From Mariniphaga sp. (lineage in GTDB: Bacteria; Bacteroidota; Bacteroidia; Bacteroidales; Prolixibacteraceae): DNA of 64,000 nt. Under the pieces are notes generated by a model, which saw nothing but the letters and a program-made list of their open reading frames with translations, was not told where the DNA came from and ran no database searches. Positions 34,042 to 41,338 of this stretch are shown here, one piece after another. The stretch lies in contig JAAFHB010000001.1 in the NCBI GenBank assembly GCA_010906965.1, forward strand, positions 1 through 64,000. Reading direction: 5' to 3'. The first letter of the stretch is position 1. The number at the start of each line of letters is the position of its first letter. Made by a program: the position numbers and the translations under genes.

Positions 34042-35418
34042 TTATTCCTCCCCAATCTGATAGCAAACCATTGTTGTTTCCCCGCGCAGGTAAAGTTTCC
34101 CGCCCACGATCATTGGTTGCTGAGGGATACCAAGCGGAATACCTGGCGCTACCCTGCCAAATTCCTTGTAACCATTCCGGCCAGCTTCCGCAAGGACCAG
34201 CTCATCCTTTTTGGTAATAGCAAAAATCAACCCATCAGCAACTGTTAATTGACGGTCGGTCCTCCATTCCTCGCCCTCCTGTTGCCAAATCAAACGCCCA
34301 TCCTCCAGAGAAGTGCATTGCATTGCATCGTGCTCCGTGCCCTTACCAAAACCGAATATTGCACCATCAACGATACTTGGGGTATGGTACATATTGCATT
34401 GTAACCGCGCATCCTTATAAATTAGCTTCGGAATGATACTATCTCCTTTAACCGTCATCTCCAGGCATTGCGAAAAACTCACAGCACCCTGGAAGGCTGA
34501 CAAAAAGAGGCGCGACCCAATGGCTACCGGTGTAGGCACGATTCCCGATGAGGTCGGATTTTCCAGTTTCCAATGCCAAAGTACCTGACCCGTAAGCGCA
34601 TGAACACCCATAATATCATTACGAAATACCGGGACAATTATTTGCGGGATATCACCAACCATCTGATAAGTAAGCGATGCTCCAGTTACGAAGACACGCT
34701 CATGCCCGGCATCAATGCTCTCGGGGACTTTCCAGAGAAGCTTCCCGGTTCGCTTATCCACGGCTGCCAGGGCGTTTTCACGACCTCCCCCTCCAATATA
34801 AAGTACATCATTGACAATTAGTGGTGTGCTGCCCTCCGAGCAATTGAATTCTTTATGCTCACTCCAGATGATGCTGCCGTCTTCAGTATTCAGGCAGAAG
34901 CATGGACAACGTGGTTCCCAGAGATCATCATTCTCAGCCTCATAAGGGAAAACATACAACCTGTTGCCGTCCAGAATTGGTCCGTTCACAGGCCCGGTGA
35001 CAACATGGTGATTATCTTTGGACACAAGTAACTTTTTCCACAAAGTCTTGCCGGTTGCAGCTTCCAGACAAATCGCATACTGCTGTTTGTCGGTCTGCAC
35101 AAGTGTGTATATTCGTCCGTTCCCAGCTACAATCGAGCTCTTGCCGTTGCCAATTGCTACACGCCAAAGTTCTTGCGGCCCAACGGCCGGCCAACTGCGA
35201 AATAACCGCGACGACTCTTGAACATTATTTCCGTTATTAGGTAAAAAACGGTTCAGGCTGGCTTCTTTCTTTTGAATTTCAGGTATCCGGGCGGGATTTT
35301 TAAGAAGGTCCTTTTCAGGATCGGAAGTGATTGGTGCTGAACCCACTGTCGCGGTAAAGGCAGTCAAAGAAAATGAAAGAATCAGTAGCAGGCAATTTAT
35401 GATGATGAGCTTTTTCAT
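34042..35418 (-). CDS. Secreted PQQ-type beta-propeller protein
   Basis: A 458-residue protein with a signal peptide (residues 1-22, LIIINCLLLILSFSLTAFTA). The mature part is built of PQQ/quinoprotein-like blades: RIYTLVQTDKQQYAICLEAA with TGKTLWKKLLVSKD, DGSIIWSEHKEF, LAAVDKRTGKLLWKVP, GVHALTGQVLWHWKLENPTS, and SLEDGRLIWQQEGEE. These repeats recur in BamB-like and quinoprotein families. No PQQ-binding residues or dehydrogenase cap are evident, so this is more likely a binding or scaffold protein. It overlaps nothing and is followed upstream by a DUF1080 gene 7 bases away, so the two are probably co-transcribed. Confidence 0.75.
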   Translation of the reverse strand: MKKLIIINCLLLILSFSLTAFTATVGSAPITSDPEKDLLKNPARIPEIQKKEASLNRFLPNNGNNVQESSRLFRSWPAVGPQELWRVAIGNGKSSIVAGNGRIYTLVQTDKQQYAICLEAATGKTLWKKLLVSKDNHHVVTGPVNGPILDGNRLYVFPYEAENDDLWEPRCPCFCLNTEDGSIIWSEHKEFNCSEGSTPLIVNDVLYIGGGGRENALAAVDKRTGKLLWKVPESIDAGHERVFVTGASLTYQMVGDIPQIIVPVFRNDIMGVHALTGQVLWHWKLENPTSSGIVPTPVAIGSRLFLSAFQGAVSFSQCLEMTVKGDSIIPKLIYKDARLQCNMYHTPSIVDGAIFGFGKGTEHDAMQCTSLEDGRLIWQQEGEEWRTDRQLTVADGLIFAITKKDELVLAEAGRNGYKEFGRVAPGIPLGIPQQPMIVGGKLYLRGETTMVCYQIGEE

Positions 35419-35425
35419 TTGTATC

Positions 35426-36079
35426 CTATTTAGCTGTTAATGTATTGATGTGGAGGTTGCGATACTCCATTTGTCCGCGATCAGCTTCCAAACCAATTGG
35501 ACCGGTAGCAGGAAGAACAAGCGCCTCTTCGAGTACTTCTCCGTTACAAGTGCAGCGGGCAACATTGTTTTTTACAACAACCTCAATCAAATTCCAGTCT
35601 TGCGGTTTGTACATTTTAAGCTCTTTGTAGGGACCTGCAACGAGGTAGTCACGACATTGTAATTGCATTCCACGAATGAAAATGCCGCTGTCGGCATTCA
35701 CTGAAGCACGGAACTCAACGGTGAAAATGAAGTCTCCAGGGTACTCTTGTTTTGTATATAGCTGACCGTACCGCGAACCACCTTCGATGAAAGGATGAAC
35801 AGTGATGATTCCATCCTGACCGGAATAGCGATGGTCTGAGGATTCTGTCTTGCCATCGAATGATTCAAAAACTGTACCATCCTGTTTCTTAATAAGGTAT
35901 CCCCAGCCGGTTAAATCTTTACCATTGAATGGATTACTAAAAGTCGAAACCTGCATGGCAATCAATTGCATGGTTCGTTCCATGATTGGGGCATTGTTCC
36001 CGATGGGCTTAGCGGACAAATCGGTTAGTGTCGTCACTGTAAGAAAAAATAGTATGACAAGTCTGAGTAAACAGCTCAT
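35426..36079 (-). CDS. Secreted DUF1080 (3-keto-disaccharide hydrolase-like) protein
   Basis: I start at the ATG at 36079, giving SCLLRLVILFFLTVTTLTDL as signal peptide; the longer frame from 36142 adds 21 polar residues before it. The mature protein is a DUF1080 jelly-roll: FSNPFNGKDLTGWGYLIKKQ, then YTKQEYPGDFIFTVEFRASV, NADSGIFIRGMQLQCRDYLV, DWNLIEVVVKNNVARCTCNG and GPIGLEADRGQMEYRNLHI. Family members bind or cleave oxidised (3-keto) sugars in Bacteroidota. It is the upstream partner of the beta-propeller gene, and the IS21 relic begins 100 bases further upstream. Confidence 0.8.
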   Translation of the reverse strand: MSCLLRLVILFFLTVTTLTDLSAKPIGNNAPIMERTMQLIAMQVSTFSNPFNGKDLTGWGYLIKKQDGTVFESFDGKTESSDHRYSGQDGIITVHPFIEGGSRYGQLYTKQEYPGDFIFTVEFRASVNADSGIFIRGMQLQCRDYLVAGPYKELKMYKPQDWNLIEVVVKNNVARCTCNGEVLEEALVLPATGPIGLEADRGQMEYRNLHINTLTAK

Positions 36080-36178
36080 CGGCCTGCATCCTATTTTGAT
36101 TTTATCAATGTAACAATTTCGTAAGGCAAATTTTCCTGGCATATGTTTAGTTTTAACTACTTATGCTGACAAATGTAA

Positions 36179-36716
36179 TTATTTATGCGAATTAATTGAC
36201 CACCTGAAGCTTTTTGCCTGTATAATTAGTAACTTGTCGCCAGCTTTATGGGTAAGTTTTTCGCTTGCTTTGGTTTGACCCAACCAGTTGTTATATTGAT
36301 CGTTAAACTGAGTATGCCCATAGTCTTCCGGGTGTGTCTGAAAGTATTCTTTCCACAACGCTTCGCGTGTGCCTCCGGGAAGAAGCAATTGCAGTTTAAA
36401 ATACGGAAAACAGGAGGCCAGCTCTTCGTAACGATCACTGCCCGAAGCTGAACGAAAAGGGAAAAGCTCTTTCAATTCCACATCGCTCAATTGGAGTAAA
36501 GTAGTATATCAACTTCCCGTTGCTTTCTCCCCTGATTTCCAGATAAATTAATTGCCGAACTTCCTTGATATCTATCTGTTTTGCAGCCATACCCCTGATT
36601 TAATTTGTCAGGGATAAGATAGAGATCATTCCTTTTAATTACGAGCATCTGGCACAACTTCGACCGAAACGCCTGGCATAACTTGAAGCGATATAAATGG
36701 CACAACTTCGACCGTT
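36179..36716 (-). mobile_element. IS21-family element remnant (5' end plus istA N-terminus)
   Basis: Reading down from about 36716: three copies of a terminal repeat, then an ATG at 36592 opening AAKQIDIKEVRQLIYLEIRG, the usual IstA N-terminus. A deletion and frameshift follow. A second frame gives LSDVELKELFPF, RYEELASCFPYF and HPEDYGHTQFNDQYNNWLGQ, which is IstA text just after the helix-turn-helix domain. After HKAGDK the frame shifts again to YTGKKLQVVN. The DDE catalytic domain and istB are absent. The element is therefore dead and truncated on its right. Confidence 0.8.
36650..36715. repeat. IS21-type multiple terminal repeats
   Basis: TGGCACAACTTCGACCG occurs at 36650-36666 and again at 36699-36715, with a diverged copy TGGCATAACTTGAAGCG at 36674-36690. 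Multiple tandem copies of a short sequence at one end are typical of IS21-family elements, where they bind the transposase. This is the left end of the remnant. Confidence 0.7.
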
Positions 36717-36793
36717 TTATCTAATTGAAGAAAGATATCCGGTAATTTTATAAAGATTGAAGCAAATAGTAGGAGGTTAATCCATTTAAAAAC

Positions 36794-37324
36794 TTAGCCT
36801 TTAAGAAGGAATTCTGTTATCGTATCAAAAGGCAACCGACTACCTTTAAACTTGACCGTATAAATAAAATAGTCGCAAGCTGCTTCATCCATTTTCCCGG
36901 TATGGTAAGCTTCTGCCAAAAAATCCATCGTAGTGAGATATACAATGTTATTTTCCTGGCAATATTGTGTAATATCCTTAAGATTACTGCTTCCGATCAC
37001 ATCGTTGTGGTAACGGCAATAAGCCATACAGGCGCTTTCGCCTTTCCCGTATTTTTTCTTCAACTGGTTATATTCTCTGAAAACGTTGATCTCTGTTTTA
37101 ATTTCAAGTTCTTTAACAAGCTTAAAGTTAAACAAGTTGTTAACCTCGATTTTGTGTTCTTGAGATAATGCTTCATGATAAACAATATCAGGAATATACA
37201 TTTTGTTGGTAAAAATATGGGGTAACTGACCTAAGGCACCCCCTTTACTAAAGTGAATGATCACATCAGCATCGAGAATAATCTTTTTTTTGGGATCAAT
37301 TTTCTTCATCAGAAACAATTTCAT
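36794..37324 (-). CDS. PIN-like domain protein, probable toxin
   Basis: A 176-residue protein. ILDADVIIHFSKGG (early Asp), YGKGESACMAYCRYHNDVIG (central Glu) and GSSNLKDITQYCQENNIVYL (late Asp) form the acidic quartet pattern of PIN-type RNases. The start lies inside the ImmA/IrrE gene (29-base overlap from 37324; 14 bases if the ATG at 37309 is used), so translation is coupled. Together with the two upstream genes it forms an XRE / ImmA-IrrE / PIN operon. The ImmA/IrrE peptidase would remove the XRE repressor and free the PIN nuclease; this is inference from gene order. Confidence 0.68.
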   Translation of the reverse strand: MKLFLMKKIDPKKKIILDADVIIHFSKGGALGQLPHIFTNKMYIPDIVYHEALSQEHKIEVNNLFNFKLVKELEIKTEINVFREYNQLKKKYGKGESACMAYCRYHNDVIGSSNLKDITQYCQENNIVYLTTMDFLAEAYHTGKMDEAACDYFIYTVKFKGSRLPFDTITEFLLKG

Positions 37325-38018
37325 TCACATCGATCCCGATTGATAACATTAATTCCTGGTAATGACTTTCCGAAATTTGATCCTTTTCGAACAGCTTATT
37401 GGCCAGCGAACCAAACGTTCCAAGGATTGCTTTGGCTCCGGTATATTCATACAAATCAACGGAATAACCATGTTGCCTGGCGCCTGTTTTAATCTGTATT
37501 GAATACTTTTCAACAAAACTCTTGCTTGCCAAATCCATTTTGGAGAGTTGATTTAGCAGTGCGGCACGCGAAGAACCGTATGTCTGTTCGATTCGAAGCA
37601 GAGTAGCCAGTTTTATCTGGTCTTTACCCAATTCTTCGTCTGAAATCAACTGCAAAATACCTTCTTCGGGTAATAGCAGATACGAAGCAAATATATCAGC
37701 CATCCGTTCATTGCCATTTTTTCTGGGGAAAAGCCCTGTCTGACATTTGTGCGGAGTAAAGTCTTTATCATAAAACAAATGATACAACTCGTGTCCGATA
37801 GTAAAATTCTGTCGTCCAACAGAGTGATTACAGTTAACTAGCATAAACCTGCTATCACCATCTTTAATGGAAAGGCCCGAAAAATCCTCGCTCAGAGGTT
37901 TAAATATCGAAAGGATATCCAACTTTTGCAATAGACTGTTGAATCCAATAGGTTCTGTACTATTGTAACCAAAACGATTTCTGAAATCAGCAACGTATGA
38001 TTTAAGCCTGTATTCCAT
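37296..38018 (-). CDS. ImmA/IrrE-family metallo-endopeptidase
   Basis: A 240-residue protein with the zinc motif in QNFTIGHELYHLFYDKDFTP (HELYH) and the downstream acidic region ERMADIFASYLLLPEEGILQ, typical of ImmA/IrrE. These peptidases cleave a partner XRE repressor under stress, as in ICEBs1 and Deinococcus. Its gene overlaps the XRE gene by 17 bases and the PIN gene by 29, giving a tightly coupled three-gene unit. The C-terminal 60 residues (SVDLYEYTGAKAILGTFGSL) have no feature I recognise. Confidence 0.85.
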   Translation of the reverse strand: MEYRLKSYVADFRNRFGYNSTEPIGFNSLLQKLDILSIFKPLSEDFSGLSIKDGDSRFMLVNCNHSVGRQNFTIGHELYHLFYDKDFTPHKCQTGLFPRKNGNERMADIFASYLLLPEEGILQLISDEELGKDQIKLATLLRIEQTYGSSRAALLNQLSKMDLASKSFVEKYSIQIKTGARQHGYSVDLYEYTGAKAILGTFGSLANKLFEKDQISESHYQELMLSIGIDVNEIVSDEEN

Positions 38019-38349
38019 CAGTATTTATTGTTCTCATTTTAAGATAGTTCTTTACTATCCTTTTGAAATAGACAATATGTTCGCGATCGGAGGCGGTCAA
38101 TTCATCGGCTCGGAATGCAAGAGCGAGGTCGGGCTGAATTTCAGAAGGATTCTCTTCCAGGAAAGTTTCTATATCAACATTCAAATATTCTGATATCTTC
38201 TCTAAGTGTAACAGAGAAACTTCTCTCTTCTCATTTTCATAGTAGGATAATACTTCACGCTTTATACCACAGTAATTAGCTATATCCTCTTGGCTTACAC
38301 CGATTTTTTCTCTAAACAATTTAATGTTCTTTCCTATCTGATTTGTCAT
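38002..38349 (-). CDS. XRE-family transcriptional repressor
   Basis: A 115-residue protein with an N-terminal helix-turn-helix: KNIKLFREKIGVSQEDIANY, then CGIKREVLSYYENEKREVSL and the LEKISEYLNVDIETFLEEN helix. The C-terminal 40 residues (FRADELTASDREHIVYFKRI) are helical and may be the cleavage or dimer region. It is the first gene of the XRE / ImmA-IrrE / PIN operon and has a perfect inverted repeat 42 bases upstream, a likely operator for autoregulation. Confidence 0.82.
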   Translation of the reverse strand: MTNQIGKNIKLFREKIGVSQEDIANYCGIKREVLSYYENEKREVSLLHLEKISEYLNVDIETFLEENPSEIQPDLALAFRADELTASDREHIVYFKRIVKNYLKMRTINTDGIQA

Positions 38350-38390
38350 GATATATCTGCTTTAAGCGTTACAAAAGAACGAATTAATTT

Positions 38391-38412
38391 TTACAAATCA
38401 AATTATTTGTAA
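38391..38412. promoter_or_regulatory. Probable operator of the XRE regulator
   Basis: TTACAAAT (38391-38398) and ATTTGTAA (38405-38412) form a perfect inverted repeat with a six-base centre. A further half-site, TTACAAAA, is at 38369-38376. The spacing suits a dimeric helix-turn-helix repressor. Binding is inferred. Confidence 0.5.
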
Positions 38413-38454
38413 CATTTTTTATTTTTTTTTACTTCAATTTTAATTTTCATATAA

Positions 38455-38674
38455 TTTGATATTGAATATGTTGCGGTTAAAAACAATTTTGTTAAATTAG
38501 CAGGCTGCATAACCCAAGACATAGATGAAAACAGTTCCCAAATTACGGAGGGCGTTTATGACATTGTAAAGGGATGGCTGATGCAGCGGGAAGAATTGTT
38601 CAAACAAAGGGCACCCGGGAATACTTGCTTATCGGCTTGGGCCGGAAGAGCTGGTTGATCTGTGGGAATCATGA
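38455..38674 (+). pseudogene. Coding relic of unknown family with a frameshift
   Basis: One plus-strand frame contains AGCITQDIDENSSQITEGVY and DIVKGWLMQREELFKQ. A second frame takes up after the ACCCGGG region with GILAYRLGPEELVDLWES and a stop at 38672-38674. The amino-acid flow across the two looks like a real C-terminus split by an indel. No start codon, family or function is apparent. Confidence 0.35.
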
Positions 38675-38710
38675 CACGGCCGAAAATGCAACATAACTCT
38701 CTTTTAAGTT

Positions 38711-38995
38711 TTAGGAATGATGCGTAATAGTATTTAGTGAGCCACCAATTCCTTTCAGCATGTCGCGGTGCCTGGCTCTGAGCAGACCTTCTGCGGTGAA
38801 CAGCGTCATCTGAGTATCATCAGTAAATTCACCAGTTCCATCAGCAAATTCAATGTAATCAGTTACTCCTGATGGGCTATAAAGTCCCTTTATTTCCTGG
38901 ATGCTCAAAAACTCAATAGGTGCACCCAGGGCATCACCGATTGCTCCCCCTAAAAGGCAGGCGATGTAGTTTTCCTTAAGACATTTAATGATCAT
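38711..38995 (-). pseudogene. Truncated ADP-ribosylglycohydrolase
   Basis: A 94-residue frame that begins as a DraG/ARH-type ADP-ribosylglycohydrolase: ENYIACLLGGAIGDALGAPI, then SGVTDYIEFADGTGEFTDDT and QMTLFTAEGLLRARH. GDALG and TDDTQM are family motifs, the latter with metal-binding Asp residues. Family members are about 300 residues; here the frame ends after 94 with an unrelated tail (HRDMLKGIGGSLNTITHHS). The catalytic C-terminal metal site is missing. It lies among other relics, just outside the defence island. Confidence 0.7.
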
Positions 38996-39036
38996 ATTTT
39001 ATGATTGCTAGATTCCAGGACTTTAAAGAACTTTTT

Positions 39037-39201
39037 CTATAACTCAGATTCGATATGACGGTAAAATCCATCAACTAATAGATGTCCATCATCAATAAAC
39101 CATATCATGTCGTCCGCATTTCCAAAAACTTCACTTGGATAATAGGGAACCAATATGACTGAATCCAAGATACTAAACCAGAAATAGTTCTCTAATTCTC
39201 T
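39037..39201 (-). pseudogene. Short coding relic, unknown family
   Basis: A 54-codon minus-strand frame without a start reads LENYFWFSILDSVILVPYYP, then SEVFGNADDMIWFIDDGHLL and VDGFYRHIESEL before TAG. The composition is protein-like (aromatic, acidic) and it overlaps the last bases of the DUF262 gene in a different frame. It could be the C-terminal end of a gene lost by deletion. I cannot name the family. Confidence 0.35.
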
Positions 39202-41273
39202 TCACTAATCGTAGTTTCCAATTGAATTGGAATACCAAATTCCAAATCACTTTCATCAAATTCGTATTTCGAGAATATTTTTTTTAATATTCTTATTTTA
39301 GTCATGGTATCGTTGGCCGTATAAATATAAAGACCTTCCGCAATTAGCCTATTCCAGGTTTCTTTTTTTGCCGAAAAATCCACGGAATTTTCTTCCAATA
39401 ATTGATAAAGTGGTGTCGAATCTATTTCATAGATCAATTTTGCAACATCAACTATCATATCAGACCATGCAGTCACTTTATATTGAATTCCCATAAATGT
39501 GAAAGAGGAAATAATTTTCCCTTTAAAAATAAAGTCTTCATCAAGAGGGTGTACTTCCGGGAATTGTATAATTGGTTCAAAAGTAGTAATTGAAAACTTC
39601 CATAAGTCAGTAGCCAACAGCCATAATTGGGAACGGCGAGTTTTCAATTCGTCTTCTCCCCATTTATCGCATTTAGATACATAACCATTTAATCGTAAAT
39701 TACTGTCTTTGAATCCGTCTTTAATATCTCGTTTTTCAATAAATGGACGATTCTTGTATTTACTGTTGTAACCGGTTAATGTCAAATTCGCAAGCGTGTT
39801 CAGCCAATCATTATAAATACGCTCATATTCCGGGCCAAGATCTCTTTTCCATTGTTCCGTAATTGTTTGTGGCATGATATGTTCCACAGAAAAGGTGCCT
39901 TCCGTCATGTTTTTAATTACTTCAACCTTTTCTTTACTATCCCTGTTTTCGAAGCGATTAAACAAATACATTTTGTTTTTCGAATTCATCGAATAGACAT
40001 TACGGGTCAGTAAAGCTTGTTTGAACTCGACATCATCAGGATATTTCGATGAACTTTTTTTGTTCAATAAAATATAAATAAATACATCGGAATAATTGTC
40101 ATTTTCAGATTTAAGCTTCATCACATCTTTGTGAAGGGTACAAAATATTTTATTCAAAGCATTTGTACCGTAACTGCATATCATCCGACGAAATATAAAT
40201 GATTCAATCGTTGAAAGTACCTTAAGGTAGGCATCTTCCTGTTCATTTTTATCTTCCGCATATTTGAAAAAAGCCATCAAAAATGAATTGATGATACTCA
40301 TATCCATTTGTGTCAATCGTTTCAGAATAGTACAAACTTTTGGTGTATATTTTGTTGCCTGTGTAAACTCCTGATAAATTTTAGCATAGCTAACCATCTC
40401 AGCCAATACTTTCTGAACATCCATCGGAGCTTTGGGATTCTCGATAAATTCTTTGAAGGTAGGGTGTACATTGTCGATTACAGGAATACGACCTTGTTTT
40501 AGCGATAAATAATCGCGAACAAAGGCACTTACTTTAAAATTAGTCAGCTTTTCAATTGGATTCCAGTAGTTTTCGTAATATTCTTCCTGTCGATCAGCAT
40601 CCAGTCCCATTAATACATAATTGCGAATTTTGTCGCTTTCCTCCAGGTCGAGACCAGTTGAGTTTAAACTTTCGAAAATTGACTGCGGTTCATCTTCCTT
40701 TTCAAGAAATATATCAATGATTTTCAGTTTATCAAGAGCCTCACTTAATTCTTCGAGCGTAATTTCCTTCAGTTGAATACGTTCGTAAAAATAAAGGTAA
40801 TTTGTTGTCACATTTGACTTGTGATCGAAGTTATCCTTTTTATTCAAAATGATATTGTCAAATGCATTGCAATCATTTTTAATCAGTTTCAATCGCATTT
40901 TACGCTCCGCAGGATTGTATCTGTCAATTAAGAATGTTTCCTCGATATACTTGCAAAGGTTCTGGTTTTGGGGTACGATTGTTCCTTCTTTAATCAGATT
41001 AACTATTGCAGCAAGTATAAGTGTAATACTCGTTAGTCGTTGTTGACCATCAATAATCAAGTAATCGTTTCTGCTTCCGTTATTCGCAGAAGCATAAACC
41101 ACGCTCCCAAAGAAATGGCTTTTTTTGTTGCATTTCGCAGTTTTAACCAAGTCGTTGAATAGCTGAGTGCAATTAACTTTTTTCCAATCATAATTACGCT
41201 GATAAACAGGTATGATAAATCTGTTTCTGGCGCCATCTATAAACTCTGTTAAAAATCGATCCTGTCCTTTCAT
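39192..41273 (-). CDS. DUF262/DUF1524 (GmrSD-like) protein
   Basis: A 693-residue protein. The N-terminal DUF262 domain has RFIIPVYQRNYDWKKVNCTQ and YLIIDGQQRLTSITLI; the QRxxxW and DGQQR motifs bind and hydrolyse nucleotide in GmrS-like proteins. The DUF1524 HNH-type nuclease domain is at about residues 455-515: FSVEHIMPQTITEQW and LANLTLTGYNSKYKNRPFIE. The last 110 residues (SSFTFMGIQYKVTAWSDMIV) are a small alpha/beta extension. GmrSD proteins restrict DNA carrying modified cytosines. The gene is the last one of the island, 65 bases after HsdR, and is probably part of the defence cluster. Confidence 0.82.
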   Translation of the reverse strand: MKGQDRFLTEFIDGARNRFIIPVYQRNYDWKKVNCTQLFNDLVKTAKCNKKSHFFGSVVYASANNGSRNDYLIIDGQQRLTSITLILAAIVNLIKEGTIVPQNQNLCKYIEETFLIDRYNPAERKMRLKLIKNDCNAFDNIILNKKDNFDHKSNVTTNYLYFYERIQLKEITLEELSEALDKLKIIDIFLEKEDEPQSIFESLNSTGLDLEESDKIRNYVLMGLDADRQEEYYENYWNPIEKLTNFKVSAFVRDYLSLKQGRIPVIDNVHPTFKEFIENPKAPMDVQKVLAEMVSYAKIYQEFTQATKYTPKVCTILKRLTQMDMSIINSFLMAFFKYAEDKNEQEDAYLKVLSTIESFIFRRMICSYGTNALNKIFCTLHKDVMKLKSENDNYSDVFIYILLNKKSSSKYPDDVEFKQALLTRNVYSMNSKNKMYLFNRFENRDSKEKVEVIKNMTEGTFSVEHIMPQTITEQWKRDLGPEYERIYNDWLNTLANLTLTGYNSKYKNRPFIEKRDIKDGFKDSNLRLNGYVSKCDKWGEDELKTRRSQLWLLATDLWKFSITTFEPIIQFPEVHPLDEDFIFKGKIISSFTFMGIQYKVTAWSDMIVDVAKLIYEIDSTPLYQLLEENSVDFSAKKETWNRLIAEGLYIYTANDTMTKIRILKKIFSKYEFDESDLEFGIPIQLETTISEEN

Positions 41274-41338
41274 TTATAAAATATTTTTTTGTTTTATTAA
41301 TTCAAATCAAAATCCCTCTTCTTCCAATTCGACAGTAA

